Below, one piece after another: positions 14,245-27,063 of a stretch of DNA of 64,000 nucleotides. The notes beneath the pieces were generated by a model. The model worked only from the letters and a program-made list of their open reading frames with translations, was not told the origin of the DNA and made no database searches. Each line of letters opens with the position of its first letter. Position 1 is the stretch's first letter. A program made the translations under genes and the position numbers. The stretch is from Beroe forskalii (Eukaryota; Ctenophora; Nuda; Beroida; Beroidae), in NCBI GenBank assembly GCA_011033025.1, contig WFMF01000292.1:62001-126000 (forward strand), given 5' to 3'.

Positions 14245-14325
14245 ACGTAATACGGTTTGTAATAATGGCCCGCCCCTTGGCCTTCGGGGCTCCACAATAT
14301 TACTCACCGTATTACAACACAAATT
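14245..14325. repeat. Short hairpin element with GC-rich loop
   Basis: GTAATACGG near the left end is matched by CCGTATTAC at the right, with TAATAATGG against the inverse of CCACAATATTA further in. The loop is GC-rich (CCCGCCCCTTGGCCTTCGGG) in AT-rich surroundings. No clear flanking target duplication. It looks like a small MITE or a solo hairpin. Confidence 0.5.
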
Positions 14326-15227
14326 CCCATTCATTTCAACCTTGCCATTTCAACCATGATTTCAGTATTCCGAAGAAATCTCATAGAATCGAATAACCGA
14401 TGGTTTCCAAGGGCATTATATCGAATAGGCTCGGTAGGCATACAATGCATATGGTATACCTCCCTTATTTATTTTGCGTTATACTGATACAAAGGCTCAG
14501 TGAATGAGCGTGTTCATTAAGCAATAAGCATTATTAGCACTCTTTGTCAGTCAGAAAGATTGCCTCGTATATTGCCCGTATTCAAATGGTTTCAATATAT
14601 ATGACGATTTCATTGTGTAAATTGTTCCGTCGGATGCCGTCGGTTGCTCCCCATTTTGTTGCATCACGTTGACGCCATATTGCCCCACAGCTCTTCAAGG
14701 ATCCACCAATTAGCGCGCACTATTATACAAATCCTGCAATCTGATTGGCCAAGCCCCCACGGGGGCATGAAGTAATCATATTCTGATGATAAACTCGATT
14801 GTGAATGAATAACATCGTAACTCGAGATTCTGAGCTCGTAATAAAGAGCGATTCAAGATCTCAAGATGTTTTTGGGTGTGAACCAAGTCACAAAATTAAC
14901 ATATTCAGATAGTTTTAATCACTATTTGATGCACAATACTTCTAGAATAATAAGAATTACCCTTTGAAAGTCAATGAATTAACCAGGTTTCAAAACTCAA
15001 CAAAACACCAAAAGTTCCAAATTTTGTTCATGTTTAACTTTAAATTAAACACTCCAAACACACTTTCAATACATTGCCGGCTACAAAAACAGACGCAAGC
15101 CACGTCACTAACATGACACAAAACGGTCACTTGACAACGTGACTGAGGGAAGTATACGTGCACGTTGTCTAGTACGTGATACACGGACTCGTGTTGAGTG
15201 CTCGACACTGCACCGGAAATTCCTCGT

Positions 15228-15556
15228 TTCGCACAGATAGTTTGCCTGTCTCTCCCTTAGTATAGGAGTGCATTCTCTCCATCGGGTGTTATATACCTTC
15301 CTTAAGCACATAGACGACCTTTTTTCGTCAGAATTCGAATTTTGACTTTAAATTCAGCAAATCATAACTATTAACGACTACTAAAGAAATTCGGGTATAT
15401 TTTTCCTTATCTCAGGAAAAATATAGCCGAAATCCGAATTTCCGAAAACATTCTCGAATGTTTTTGGAAATTTCACACATATAGTTTGCATGTCTCTCCC
15501 CTAGTAGAGTAGTGCAGTAGTGCACTCTCTCCATAATATCGGGTGTTATAAATATT
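15228..15556 (+). repeat. Direct repeat pair, ~80 bp
   Basis: 15228-15300 and 15468-15556 both run TTTCRCACA, ATAGTTTGC, TGTCTCTCCC, TAGTA, GTGCA, CTCTCTCCAT, ATCGGGTGTTATA. The second copy carries an internal duplication of AGTAGTGCA. Confidence 0.65.
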
Positions 15557-15774
15557 GGCTTTGTGTTTATAGTTTGTAAAAATATCTTGTGCCAAAACGA
15601 CAAACGTATCATAAAACTCTCTGCGGGCGGTATCCTGATAATAATGATAGTAATTTATTTTGTTTAATTTATTCCAATGACATGCAGCTGGCAAGGTGTG
15701 CCGGAAAAATTCTTACCCTAAATCACTGGCAATCGGCACACTGAATTGTTGAATCAACGGCATGTTGATTCCTT

Positions 15775-15873
15775 TAAATCACTGGCATCCAGATTCCTAA
15801 AACACGGACATGCAGATTCCTAATTCCTAAAACGCGGACATGCCGATTCCCAAAACACGGACATGCCGATTCC
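15775..15873 (+). repeat. Degenerate ~28-bp tandem repeat
   Basis: The unit AAAACRCGGACATGCMGATT recurs three times, with a degenerate fourth copy upstream around TGGCATCCAGATTCC. Confidence 0.6.
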
Positions 15874-16198
15874 ATCTTGACTCATGCCGCTTTTATTTTG
15901 CCATCAGGATAGCCAGGGCACGCGCGTGCATACGACACACTCCATTACTTTGTTAATTTGATAAGGTTGTCTGACTTCAGTTGCAGATGTTATGTTTCAG
16001 AATCCCGGCCAGATATATAAATTACATTCCACCTGTGTGGTAGAACGGCGAATTATTTTCTGGAGGAATGTGAATATCGAGAGTAAACATTATTTCCAGC
16101 GTATCTTTCTGCTGTTTTCAAGAGTGATATGTTGCTCAGATTGTCTTTTGCTTGACACTACTCGCATTAGAGATCACAACATTGGGGGGTGGCCGACA

Positions 16199-16495
16199 TA
16201 TTTTTTTGTTTTTTTTGTTTTTTTTGTTTTTTGTTTTTTTCAAAAAATCACATTTACCTTAACAAAAAAACAAAAAAACAAAAAACAAAAAAAACAAAAA
16301 AAACAAAAAATACAAAAAATACAAAACAAAAAAAACAAAAAAACAAAAAAAAAAAAAAACAAAAAAAACAAAAAAAAAAAAAAAACAAAAAAAAAACATA
16401 AAAAACAAAAAAACAAAAAATACAAAAAACAAAATCATAAAAAACAAAAAACATGAAATACAAAAATACAAAAATTACAAAATAGATTAAAAAAC
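16199..16495. repeat. (T7G)n - core - (CA7)n foldback array, block 1
   Basis: About 45 bases of T-runs broken by single G, a short core containing CATTTACCTTAAC, then about 230 bases of A-runs broken by single C. The two halves are complementary, so the block can fold back on itself. Open frames here encode only Lys/Gln/Asn or Phe/Val runs and are not genes. The same core, same orientation, is found in block 2. Confidence 0.75.
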
Positions 16496-17237
16496 AAATA
16501 AAAGAGTAAATATAATACTATTGATACATCAAGTTATTAAGGTTGGCGTAGTAACCTTCTGCTGAATTGAGTGTGGAAAATCCATTTTCACATTCATTTT
16601 GTCAGTTCGAGCCCACATAACCAAACCTTATTCTAACTCGGAACAAACAACATTGGTCACGTATTTCTTATCAATTCCTTCAACTCATCGACGTGAACTC
16701 AACAGCTGAAATACAGAAACTGGCATCAAGTTTACGTGTTTCTATCGCATCTGAACTTGTTTCAATGTAATCAAGTCGAATGACCTATGCAAATATAAAT
16801 TTCTTGAAATCCCATAATTTCTAGAAAACATCCACGTGAACTTACGTGCTTCACAATTTCATCGTAGCTTTCTCATTCCTATTTATTGAGGCATTGAGAA
16901 ACTATTATCACTTCGTCATTGTATCACCATATAGGGCTACATTCTAAATTTTCGGTCTTAAACGTAATTTCAAGCATTTGGCAGTTACATTTTTAGAAGC
17001 CTCCTGTGACAAAAATTTTCGACCGATCGCCTTAAATTGAGAACTCCTCTATTGCTAAATCTCTAGGTCTAAAAGCAATGTGTATCGAAGTAAAACACAA
17101 TCTGGCGAAAACTCTCTGAGTTACAGATGTTCAGAGTAGGGAAAATAGCGTTCTATCGCAAAATACTTTATTAGAGTGGTTTCACTCGATTTTGAAGACG
17201 ACACCACAGCAGCAAAATGGGCAAAAACCAAATTCCC

Positions 17238-17572
17238 TTTAATATTTTTTGTATTTTTTGGTTTTCATAATTTTTGGTTTTTTATGTTTTTGTTTTTTGT
17301 ATTTTTTTTGTTTTTATTGTATTTTTTGTTTTTTATGTTTTTGTTTTTGTAACTTTTTTTTTTTTTTTTGTTTTTTTTTTGTTTTTTTTGTTTTTTTTTT
17401 TTTTTTTGTTTTTTTGTTTTTTTTTTATTTTTTTGTATTTTTTTGTTTTTTTTGTTTTTTTGTTTTTTTGTTTTTTTGTTTTTTTTGTTTTTTTGTTTTT
17501 TTGTTTTTGTTTTTTCAGAAAACAACATTTACCTTAACAAAAAAAACAAAAAAACAAAAATAGGTCGACAGT
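17238..17572. repeat. (T7G)n - core - (CA7)n foldback array, block 2
   Basis: A long T/G array, the core AACATTTACCTTAAC, then a short A/C array, ending at TAGGTCGACAG. Block 1 starts beside GGCCGACATA, so the outer edges are loosely inverted (GNCGAC). The array lengths are reversed relative to block 1 (long T here, long A there). Confidence 0.75.
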
Positions 17573-17712
17573 TTATTCTGACACCAGTCTATGCTGACAC
17601 CAGCCTTACTCTGAGTGTGACACCTGGCTTATTCTGAAACCAGTGTATTCTGACATTAACCCTAAGCTGACACAACTCTTACTCTGACACCAATCTTACT
17701 CTAACACCACTC
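17565..17712 (+). repeat. Degenerate ~16-bp tandem repeat
   Basis: About nine units of the type TTAYTCTGACACCAGTC, heavily diverged, directly beside A/T block 2. Confidence 0.6.
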
Positions 17713-18656
17713 ACCATTCACTCAGACATACTGATTGCATATGTAGCTGAAGGGCCATCAAGTTAAAACCTGTGACATTCACCCCATCGATATTAAGCTA
17801 TTTCATGAATTCACTGGAATACGGCAAAATTTAACACACTTTTTCAACTTAGTTTTGATACCTTAGTAAATTTGCACGGTTGAATAACAAAGACTTGACC
17901 TGCTAAAAAGCGAATATTCCTAATTCCTATAACATTTCTTCATGCATACTGAAGTTCTACAAACGGTCAATAGCGCTAAAGTTTGCGGATCTGCGTTATC
18001 AATCGACACCCTCAAATCCTGATGATGACGTCATAGTCCAGCCGCCTTTTTACATTCGAACTGTAACAAACAATATAACTCCCTTAAGCGGCCCGCTTTT
18101 ACAGCGACCAGTAATACAGTACCCAACTCTGGGTCACAAAGTTTGTTAACACTAGTAACGTGGAAGCTCAGATAAAGTAACAAGTCTGTTATATTGTTAC
18201 TGCGCCTCAGTAATTGTATGGAATGTCTTTAGCTTCTGAAATATTTGACTTTGAATGCTTGCCTCTCGTAAATCGGTCTATGGGGAAAGAAACGTATTGT
18301 TACAGCATACAGTTGTTTGAAAAATTAGGTCGGATATTATAGATATTATCTAACAAATACAGCACCGATTTTTGCGATGTACGTGTCCACTATCCAGTTT
18401 TATACTGCCCAAGTGCCCAAATAAAGAGGTTATCGATGAATCGTTCTTCATTTCTTCACTCTGATTCTGAATCGTTTTTTGCTCGTCAAGGAGAGACTTT
18501 AACCTATTAAGCGTTTCCATGAAGATAAGAACGTGTTCAAAAGATACGTATTTTTCTCAAACATGATTACCATTTCCTCAAAATGTCACTATAATTTCCC
18601 AAAGAAATGACCTCAGCATAAACTCATTCTTCATTTTTTATAACACCACAGAGTCT

Positions 18657-18681
18657 CAGTATCTCTGTAACAGAGATACTG
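18657..18681. repeat. Perfect 12-bp-arm palindrome
   Basis: CAGTATCTCTGT, a single A, then ACAGAGATACTG. Perfect arms with a one-base centre. Function unknown. Confidence 0.8.
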
Positions 18682-20853
18682 ATAAGATGAATCACACTGG
18701 GTAACCTTTGCGCAAAGCAGCATCACATGATTCAAGGCTTCGTTTTACAGAATATTCAGAATGTTCAGCAGATCATGGAATACCAGTCAACTTCCCAGCC
18801 TGGTTGTATGCACAACGTGTTACTACATATATAGATAGCCAGGAATTCTAAAGCACAGAGCATTCTGACATTCCACAGATATAGCTGCAATAACATATAC
18901 AGACTCACTCAAAGGATACACAACCCCTACACTTTCTACTATATCCGAGCCTATTTCTACTACTTTTTAGAAGTCCGCGATCGTGCAACTCTAGGCTCTG
19001 GAAGGTGAAAACCCTCAACACTTTACCACCACAAGAACAACAACACCCTGTGTGTATCCCTTGCGGGAGGGTGAGATATGTGTTTATACAGGCCGCGGGA
19101 TGATAGATATATTGAATAATAAACCCCTGCGTAGGGCTATAAGACAACGGAAAACATGTTGTATTCCCCTTCGAAAAATAATCGGCTTTGAGTGCGAATG
19201 ACGCCGTTTTCATAGTTTATAATGTTAAATTGATGATGCCAATTTCGGTATTTTTCGCGCGCGGCTTGCAGTAAATAGCATATTTCATAAATAAAATATA
19301 TATATTTTTATTTATACGCCAGCTAACGTCTGTGTACTCCAACTGGTGTTATAATTTAGCTGCCGAGTGTTAGCTTGTTCATCCTATATAGTGTATGCGG
19401 GCCAGTCGTAAATCAGAGAATTTTATACTTTTGTGAAGAAGACCTAAGTCTTTACTAGATTGTTTTGCGACGATTGACGAAGATCGTTTTGTTGTTTATT
19501 AGGAAAGAATTCTTTTTAGGGAGTGTTTTTAGGCAAATCTGGCCTTGCACCCAGAAGTTTCTACATGTTCTACCTCGGTATTCCATTTATTTATCGCTAT
19601 TTCTGAAAACCCATGCTATTCGAAAAGTTCAATTCTTGCATGCGTTGTTAAGGCTAAGTTGCAGTTCTCCCATTCGCATTTTATAATTGAAAGCGCGTCT
19701 GAAGGTCCGAACAAATCGATATACCGACTTTGTTTACACAGAAGCAATGAACTTCCGTTTCGGTTTAGTCTCGTAGGCTAATGTCGGGCCGGAGAACATG
19801 CTATTTGTAAACACTTCATACCTTGCATTATAGGTTTATTTTAAAATTCCTAGGCCACCTAACTTTCTGTATGTTTTTCTTTTCAGGAGGCTACCAATAA
19901 CCGCGTGTATTCTTCCTTTTCCAGACAAAAATTGAAAGTTAAACCAATTAACACTGCATGTATATGAGAGAGAGGGGTTATATATATAGAGGCTTCCCCA
20001 GCTCCTTCCACTTTATTATCGCAAGCTGCAGTAGCGAATATTCTCTCAAAGGGGAAAACACTAATTCCCGACTACAAACATAATAATATTTATATATAAT
20101 GAGACTGTAAACTATATTATATCCAAAAAATAGCAATTTCAATAGCGCTGCTGCTGCTGCCTTTCGACAGGTGTTATACGTGGACTGTATTGGCGGCTGA
20201 TGAGAATATATCGAAACACGCGTAGTTGCTTGCCAAGCGTAAAAAGTAACTGGGGGGTGCTACGTCATTACCAGAGCTCAACATGGGGCGGGGAAGGGGT
20301 AAAATGGCGTATTAATCGCGTGTCACTTTAAAAGCTAATAAGTTAATGACCCGTTGTTAGAAAGCACTATATCGGTAAACTGAGTAAAGTAGGTAAAATA
20401 ATTAAGCAGCAAATTGGGGAGAGATATATTGCAAAGTTTCAGAATTAAAATCACTAAATATATTATTTATTTCACCTGAGTTGGTCGGAGTCTGCGTGAT
20501 GGTAGATTAGTTTTCCCGGCAGCCAGACTTTAGTCTTTCTGTCTTAACCGTCCACACAATGCCTGTTGACAAAGAGGACGTGTTAAAGAATTGTAGTAAA
20601 AACTCAAGTCTAATATTTTACATTTTTCAGCAGAAATTTCCGCGATAAAACAGTTGTTTTTAAACAAAAAATTTGGACATACTGCAGATACTCTCTGCAT
20701 AAAAGTTGATACTTTGAAACAATTCTGTAGCGAAAGTTTATACCGTCTAATTGTATAATAGCTTGTTTAATATAGTCTTTGCCATGATAATACTCTTTTA
20801 GTTTTCCTGGGTTTAGGGCATACAGCACCCACCATTGCATGGGCGAGACAGAG

Positions 20854-20896
20854 TGACGTCATTATCAGGGTTTAGAATGGAGAATTGATGACGTCA
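20854..20896 (-). repeat. Dispersed repeat, best-preserved copy with two TGACGTCA ends
   Basis: TGACGTCA occurs at 20854-20861 and again at 20889-20896, enclosing ATCAGGGTTTAGAATGGAGA. TGACGTCA is the CREB/ATF-type palindrome, so each end is a possible bZIP site. This copy shows the two-ended architecture of the family most clearly. Confidence 0.65.
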
Positions 20897-21094
20897 CACA
20901 TCTTATTTCCCTCGGACGGGGTGAATATATTCCACATTGTTAATTGTGTGATAATTTGATGACAAAAATGAAGTGGAGTAGTAGCCAAGTACTAACAAAC
21001 CGAGAAAAAATAAGGCTGTGTACTCTGGCCACCCTGCAGGCAGTCCAGTCGCACATGGTACGTTGTTAGGTTCGGGGAGTAGCCGGGGAGTGAT

Positions 21095-21136
21095 GCTGAC
21101 AATTTAACATTCTAATTCATGATAATGACGTCATTC
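21095..21136 (+). repeat. Dispersed TGACGTCA-ended repeat, copy
   Basis: TGACAATTTAACATTCTAAT, then TCATGATAATGACGTCATTC, followed by ACCCTCGCC. The right-end palindrome is intact and the left end decayed. Confidence 0.6.
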
Positions 21137-21869
21137 ACCCTCGCCTTGTGTGCCCTGCTTGACAGAAATATATATACCATCTCGGTAGTTCAATATAGTT
21201 CAATTAAAAATATTTTTGGAAGCTCAATATACAATTGTTTATAGCGCATTCCTTGACTCTTGGTTTTTGTTCGAATATAAGATTGTAGAGCTCAGGTATT
21301 TAATATATATTTATATATATCAAACACAGGGAGTGAGCTATAGTTTAGGTAATACATACAGTAGAAAATGTGGAAGCAGCTAATGCAGCCTCATTCCTTC
21401 TTTTTGTTCGCTTAATATTTAATTAAACTTTTGAAAAATTAATGCAAGGATTTTAATTTGTGTATTATTATAAGCCACACAAGAGAAAGTGCTAACGTTA
21501 TAAATTTATACTTGCTCTGTGTGTATGTGTGCTGCTGTGCTGATAGACGTTCAAGTTGTCATTGCTGAGAGTAATTTTCACTAAAAATCTTGTGCTGATG
21601 AATATTATTTTTTGATTTGTTGATATGTGGAGATTTTAGACGGAGAATCAAAATATCAAACTTGATGATTGATATGTCCATGAATATAAGGTATTTTCCC
21701 TGCTTCATCACTGCTTCTAGAATTCCATTTCTAACATGTTTAAGATAGCTGGCATCAGACATCAGTACACATACCAGTCTCTCCTAAAAATTGATATTCG
21801 ATTTGTAACAAAAATTGCTGAGAAACTTATTATCATTGTAAAGTTGTAACAAACTTGAATTTATTTGTA

Positions 21870-22290
21870 CCTTATTGGCCCTTATTTAATCGGCCCTTAA
21901 GTACAAAGACGACTTTGAGATTTTTGTCCAAAGGTCCGGTTGAAAAAAGGGCAGTTAAAGTGGGGCCGATTGAATTTAGGGCCTGTAAATTTAGGTCAGA
22001 TGAAAGTTTTTCTACTTCGCTTATTAACTGTTAAATTGATTCGACTGTCATTTAACACACAGAAAATGACTCATGATATTAGACCAGGATTTGAATTTTG
22101 ATGCAATAAACTTAGTATAAGTTGGTTTCCCTTGCTATTTTTGAGCAAAAATTTCTTGGCTTGGCAACCACTTTAAAATTTTTTGTCCTGGGGTCGGTTG
22201 AAATGGCTAAAAAATGATTCGATTTTTGTGCATAGTGCCGGTCAAAAAGGGCCGGTTAAAAAGAAGCCAGCTTAATTAAGGCCAATAAGG
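21870..22290. mobile_element. 421-bp MITE-like element flanked by TA
   Basis: Begins CCTTATTGGCCCTTATTTAA and ends with an inverted copy (TTAATTAAGGCCAATAAGG), directly flanked by TA at 21868-21869 and 22291-22292. TIRs plus a TA duplication fit a non-autonomous Tc1/mariner-type element. No transposase frame is present. The interior repeats GGTCCGGTTGAAA / GGGCCGGTTAAAA several times. Confidence 0.6.
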
Positions 22291-25200
22291 TATCATATTC
22301 ATAATCTGATGGACATTCGGAGTGCCGCAAGGAAGAATATTGGGCCCACTTACTTAATTGCACCACAAAATGCGACATCTGAATGATTGCTCCAATGGTT
22401 GCTTATGATCATGTAGCATTATACTAAGTTAACTCATAGCTATAAGCTATACATACTAAGTACGTTATTTTATATACTGCACCACATGAAAGTTTGGAAA
22501 TAACAATAACAGATTTTCATAGTATTGATCTGTTCCTTAATTAATGTTAATATTCCATATAATTGTAATATGCTTGTAAATTTACATTCATTGCAAATTT
22601 GCATTTATCGAACTATCATATACGGTCAATGTTCTAACAGTCCAGGATTATTTAGTGATGTGTTTAAATTTTAGAATTGTTTTATCACTTTCTTTAAAAT
22701 TTTGTCCCCACATTTAATTAAAAATCGCAGATTGAAATTAAATATCAACTCTAGGCAAACTTCTTGCATCAAGTATCAACTATAATGTGATGAATGATCT
22801 CATGAATTCGCTAAACCAAACTGAATATCGCCAAACTGAGCATTGGTGCTCTCATGTTTCAGTGATCTGTGTTTTTAACCCTGCATAAGTCCTGCATAAT
22901 AACTTCATTTTTAGAACTTAATAATTTGAAATAAACATAAAAATACCATTATGAAAAATATAAATTCTTGAATATGTAATGAACAAAAACATATGATTTG
23001 AAACAGGCTTTGTTTTTAAATTCTTTGTAAATTAACAAAGGCCTATAAGAGCTATGAACTCAGAAATTTGATAGGTGAGTTACCCATTCCGCTAAGAGCA
23101 TTGTGACCATTATGATAAAATTATGTGAGCTTACATGACAAATTTGCGAGCTATAACAATTATGATTTGAGAAATCGTTCTTTTTTGATTTCTGATTTGA
23201 TTTTATAGTTTAGGTTGCATCATGCAACTATTGGTTCTAGATTCTGGACAATAATGTAAGAACTGAGCATAATATGATTTCGAGAATTCGTTAAATAAAA
23301 TAATTAAACACGTTCTTTATCGCTATTTTGTGTGCTCAGAAAGTGTTGATTTTTGGTATCTTCTTTTAAAAATACCGCTCACAGCTATAATTGATACCAA
23401 CTTGTGAAAAACACTTCTTAATATGTACTGCCTTGTCACTGCCTATGATGATCGATATTTTCAAATTCAAAACTCCAGTCCAATTGATGATTTCTGCGTT
23501 GATTTAAGTTTTAGTCACGTTAAACACCCCTATATTACTATATGGTGTCCTAGTTTAATAAACGTCCTATTTTTCCGTAGAATCTGGAGTCCTGCGGCCG
23601 CGGAGGCCGTATCAACACTTTTAAATGTCCTGCCATACATATTATTAACAACATTCAGATTAAGGGTGAGGTGGCCTAGTAGACAGCGTGTCGTTACGTC
23701 CCTACCTTGCTTTACAATGGTGAATTGACGAGATATCCGAGCGTCTGGTTTTCGCGGTGTCCGCAAGACATTTATATATATATACTCTACAATACCAAGT
23801 AGTCTGCTAGATGTATACAGTGCCTATTTGTCTATTACCTTTAGCTCACATACGCGACCTGCTCTGCCCTTGTACCTGCACAGTACCGCGGATATAATGC
23901 CATATTGCTCAGTTTGACGTCCTTCTCATGATTTAAGACGTTTAATTGAGGGTGTCAGCGGTACTGACGACCGTGTCTTCGGTGGTGACGAAGCCGGAAC
24001 CTCCCATGTACTTTATACCAGTGTGCTCGCTGCACGTACCCTATCGACATATATATGTGTGTACATCTTCACACGCAAACCTAGCGTTTTCTGGAGCTAT
24101 TTAAGTGACTCGCATAATTCACTGTCTGTAATTCAAGGCTACTTTTCGTTGGAACATATCTCAGTTTTATCACTCATCGGGCTGTGCTGACTATATATTA
24201 TTATATTATTATGATGGCTCAACACATCGCGGAAGAATCTGTATTCTGTAATCCAGACGATGGGCTGCGCGCACGGATAAGGCGATTTATATCATCAAAT
24301 CACCAGTTTGAAGTGACAGTTTCTATTTTGCCTACTTTGGCACTAGACACATGATAAGCATAGTTCTATTGGAGTGTCTTGCCCTGGCCACATGGGTTAA
24401 GGACATGGGTTTAGGAATGCCTTGCTCGTTGAAGAAGGAGTACCTCACAATATCAATGACAGAGCGTACGTGCACCAGCTAGGATACTAACTAAATAATT
24501 CATTAATTCATCACATAATCCACTGCAGAATCTAGTCCGAATATAATATATTTAAATATTCTGAAGTGTGCATCTCACACTATGTTAGACCACGCAGTTA
24601 GGCGGTTAAGGGTGATGAAATTACGACGATTTAGAATGGTCAATATATCTAAATTAGAACCATCTGCTAGAACTATTTATCTGCAGGAGACACGCAAATA
24701 CTGCTAGAATTTCCTGTACAAAGTGTGTTTCTCAACACATCCCCAGACTGCTTACCTAGGCTGTGAAATTTTATAGCTTTTCACATGTGGTACATTTCGT
24801 ATGATTTAAATCAATTAAATATAAGTGACGTAAAATTCTAAATTTTTATCTGATATCCGTTTTTTATATCATTAAAATAATATAATGTTCTTTGTAGATC
24901 ATAAGTTGTGTTGACGTTTTAATTATTGTATACGTACTGGTATTGAAAATTCAAGTAGTTTCGTACGTTTAAGCGAGTTTTAGGGTGAGAAAATGATACG
25001 AAAACATCAATGGCTTCCCTTGCACCGTACATATTTACATTCTTCGGATTTTGCACAAATTGGTTATCATTTTACTAGGTTTCATCAATATAACAATTAA
25101 ATTTCCTTATTAAATGTTTCCTCAGATTCTCGGAAGCTAGACTGTTATATTTAAACTCAACTAGATATATAGCTTATTTTTCCACTACGATACTAACATA

Positions 25201-26626
25201 ATAATGTTCATTTTAACTTTCAAAAACGAAGCTGTTTTTATATCTGCCATAGCCATTGTTTGACAACATTTGATCCATCATGTGAAACGTTACTAATCCG
25301 TGTTTGTTCTTCTTTGTAAACTGTAATTATCTACTAAACCATCATGAGCAAAAGTTGTTTTTTCTTTAATCAGCACTGCATGACGCTGTAACGCTTATAA
25401 AAGTATGTGCTTTAAACACACAAGCTCTGGAGAGGCGGAGAGCGGATACATATGTAACTCACATATTGACAAAAGTCTGAGCTTGTTTTTATTTCCTCAG
25501 CTCGAACTTATACTAATTTATATTCTTCGCAATAAATGATATTGTTCCGCTTCATAGAACGTACTTGAGGAGATATACTATATATCAAACCATACCGGTT
25601 TATGTTTTCTCTTGTTTTGATTATAACTCCGTTACCATGATAAGGTGGCTATTTAACCGGCGTGCTTCTGCCGTGCTTCTCGTATTAAACAAATCTTGCT
25701 TTCCTCTCTGTTTCCGAGCCATTTCTGCCATTATTTGTGACTTTGCATATAGCATACAACATCTTGTCTTTTTGCGGCGTGGTTCACTATAATATCAGGC
25801 TGATATCATAGCTTCAAGCTTCATAGGCATTTTCAAATTCCAGTCATTGGACAGGTTTTATTTATTTACTGAGTGGAGCAAAGCTATAATTTTCATATTC
25901 AATGTTTGTAAACTCAACGAATTTTCGTCAAATGCGGAAGTTTTACTCCCCATTGTTTTGAGTTTTGACACAGTGCGGATGCACTGCTTGACAAATAAAA
26001 TTGGCATCAATAGCAGTAGGTATTTGATGTACAATATCATGCATCTCATATATATCATGAATAGTATAATCAAGTAATAAAACAGTCAGACACACGATTC
26101 ACACACACACAGACGGAAGATTGAGACTCACTTCTAAGACACTCCCCTCGAGACATTAGACAGTACGCTCTTATATCACTAGACATCTGAAAGCTCACTC
26201 ATGTATCTCATGTCTTTTGATAATATAATTTGAGACATATATTACAGACAAACTGAGCATATTATATTATGATGCGTTGCAGCAATATATGAAGCAACTA
26301 TTATTGCCTAATGTTCTTGAGTAGATTGGTAAACCGGGGTAAATGCCAACGGTAACTGGCTTTGCTGATCGTTTGGTTCCGTGAGGATATATCCTACTGA
26401 TATACGTAGATTATATTTAACGATATATTCACCGAGAATTTAAAGTAGACGGTGTGCATTTTTTGGTAACTCCGTCACTCCGAAAGCAGTTCTACTTTCT
26501 CCATGTTTTTTCTTCAGAAAGTAGACGTAACTATACGTATTATTTTTCGTCGCTTTGTCTGCACATTCCCTACGTCACAAGGCCCTCTATCATCTGACCG
26601 TGTGTAATAAATTACAGCTCGAGTCT

Positions 26627-26664
26627 GGAAGCAATGTAAGCCCCTCCTCCGACATGTAGAAGCG
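26627..26664 (+). pseudogene. Decayed copy of exon B 3' end
   Basis: GGAAGCAATGT, a gapped middle, then CGACATG parallel the end of exon B (12817-12862). Translated in the same frame it reads GSNVSPSSDM-stop-KR against GSNVSLNALIPDMEKR. The in-frame TAG and a 6-9 base deletion argue that it is not coding. It lies about 80 bases before the ATG of exon C. Confidence 0.5.
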
Positions 26665-26744
26665 ACCAGACACCACCTTCTCTTCTCAACTTCTCATCTC
26701 TCTCATCTCTCTCCGACGTACCTCTCCTCGACACCATCTCCTGC

Positions 26745-27063
26745 ATGCCCTTCCTTACGCTCCGGCGGTTCCGGTTCCGGAAGTCGTCGCGGACCAAGAG
26801 CCCCACCCCGGAACCGGACATAGAGTCGGAAGAACACGAGGACGACCCGCTCGCCTTCTCCGTCATGAACCTGGTTACGAAACCCACGCCAGTGAAGCGG
26901 ACTGGTAGTGTGTACCGGAGTGGGAGTGTCAGGTCGTACGGGACTACGGGGACTACCGGGGATATGAGTGTCACGCCCAATGATATGAAGGAGCAGGATG
27001 TGAACAGTATTAGTAATAGCAACTACCTGCACCCTAACCATGCTGTTGTGGAGGTCGCACCAG
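26745..27063 (+). CDS. Exon C: disordered N-terminus of EF-hand protein
   Basis: Starts [20 protein letters not shown], then an acidic patch ([12 protein letters not shown]) and a Ser/Thr/Gly-rich stretch ([18 protein letters not shown]). Donor ACCAG|GTACTG leaves phase 1, matching exon D. The frame is open upstream to a TAA at about 26637, so the exon may extend 5'. The ATG is chosen because no acceptor in the right phase was found. Confidence 0.6.

Larger units (their letters stand above)
12863..26744. other. Long presumptive intron B, repeat-rich
   Basis: About 13.9 kb without a recognised exon. It holds a hairpin (14245-14325), an 80-bp direct repeat pair (15228/15468), two (T7G)/(CA7) arrays (16.2 and 17.3 kb), degenerate 16-bp repeats (17565-17712), a 25-bp palindrome (18657-18681) and a 421-bp TA-flanked MITE (21870-22290). 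Dispersed-repeat copies lie at about 18001, 20854, 21095, 23680 and 24601. Exon C is preceded by a CT-rich stretch at 26670-26740. Confidence 0.45.

Noticed and set aside
15992..17637. Long open frames rich in Lys/Gln/Asn or Phe/Val
   Set aside because: They are translations of (CA7)n and (T7G)n arrays, open on both strands for that reason alone.
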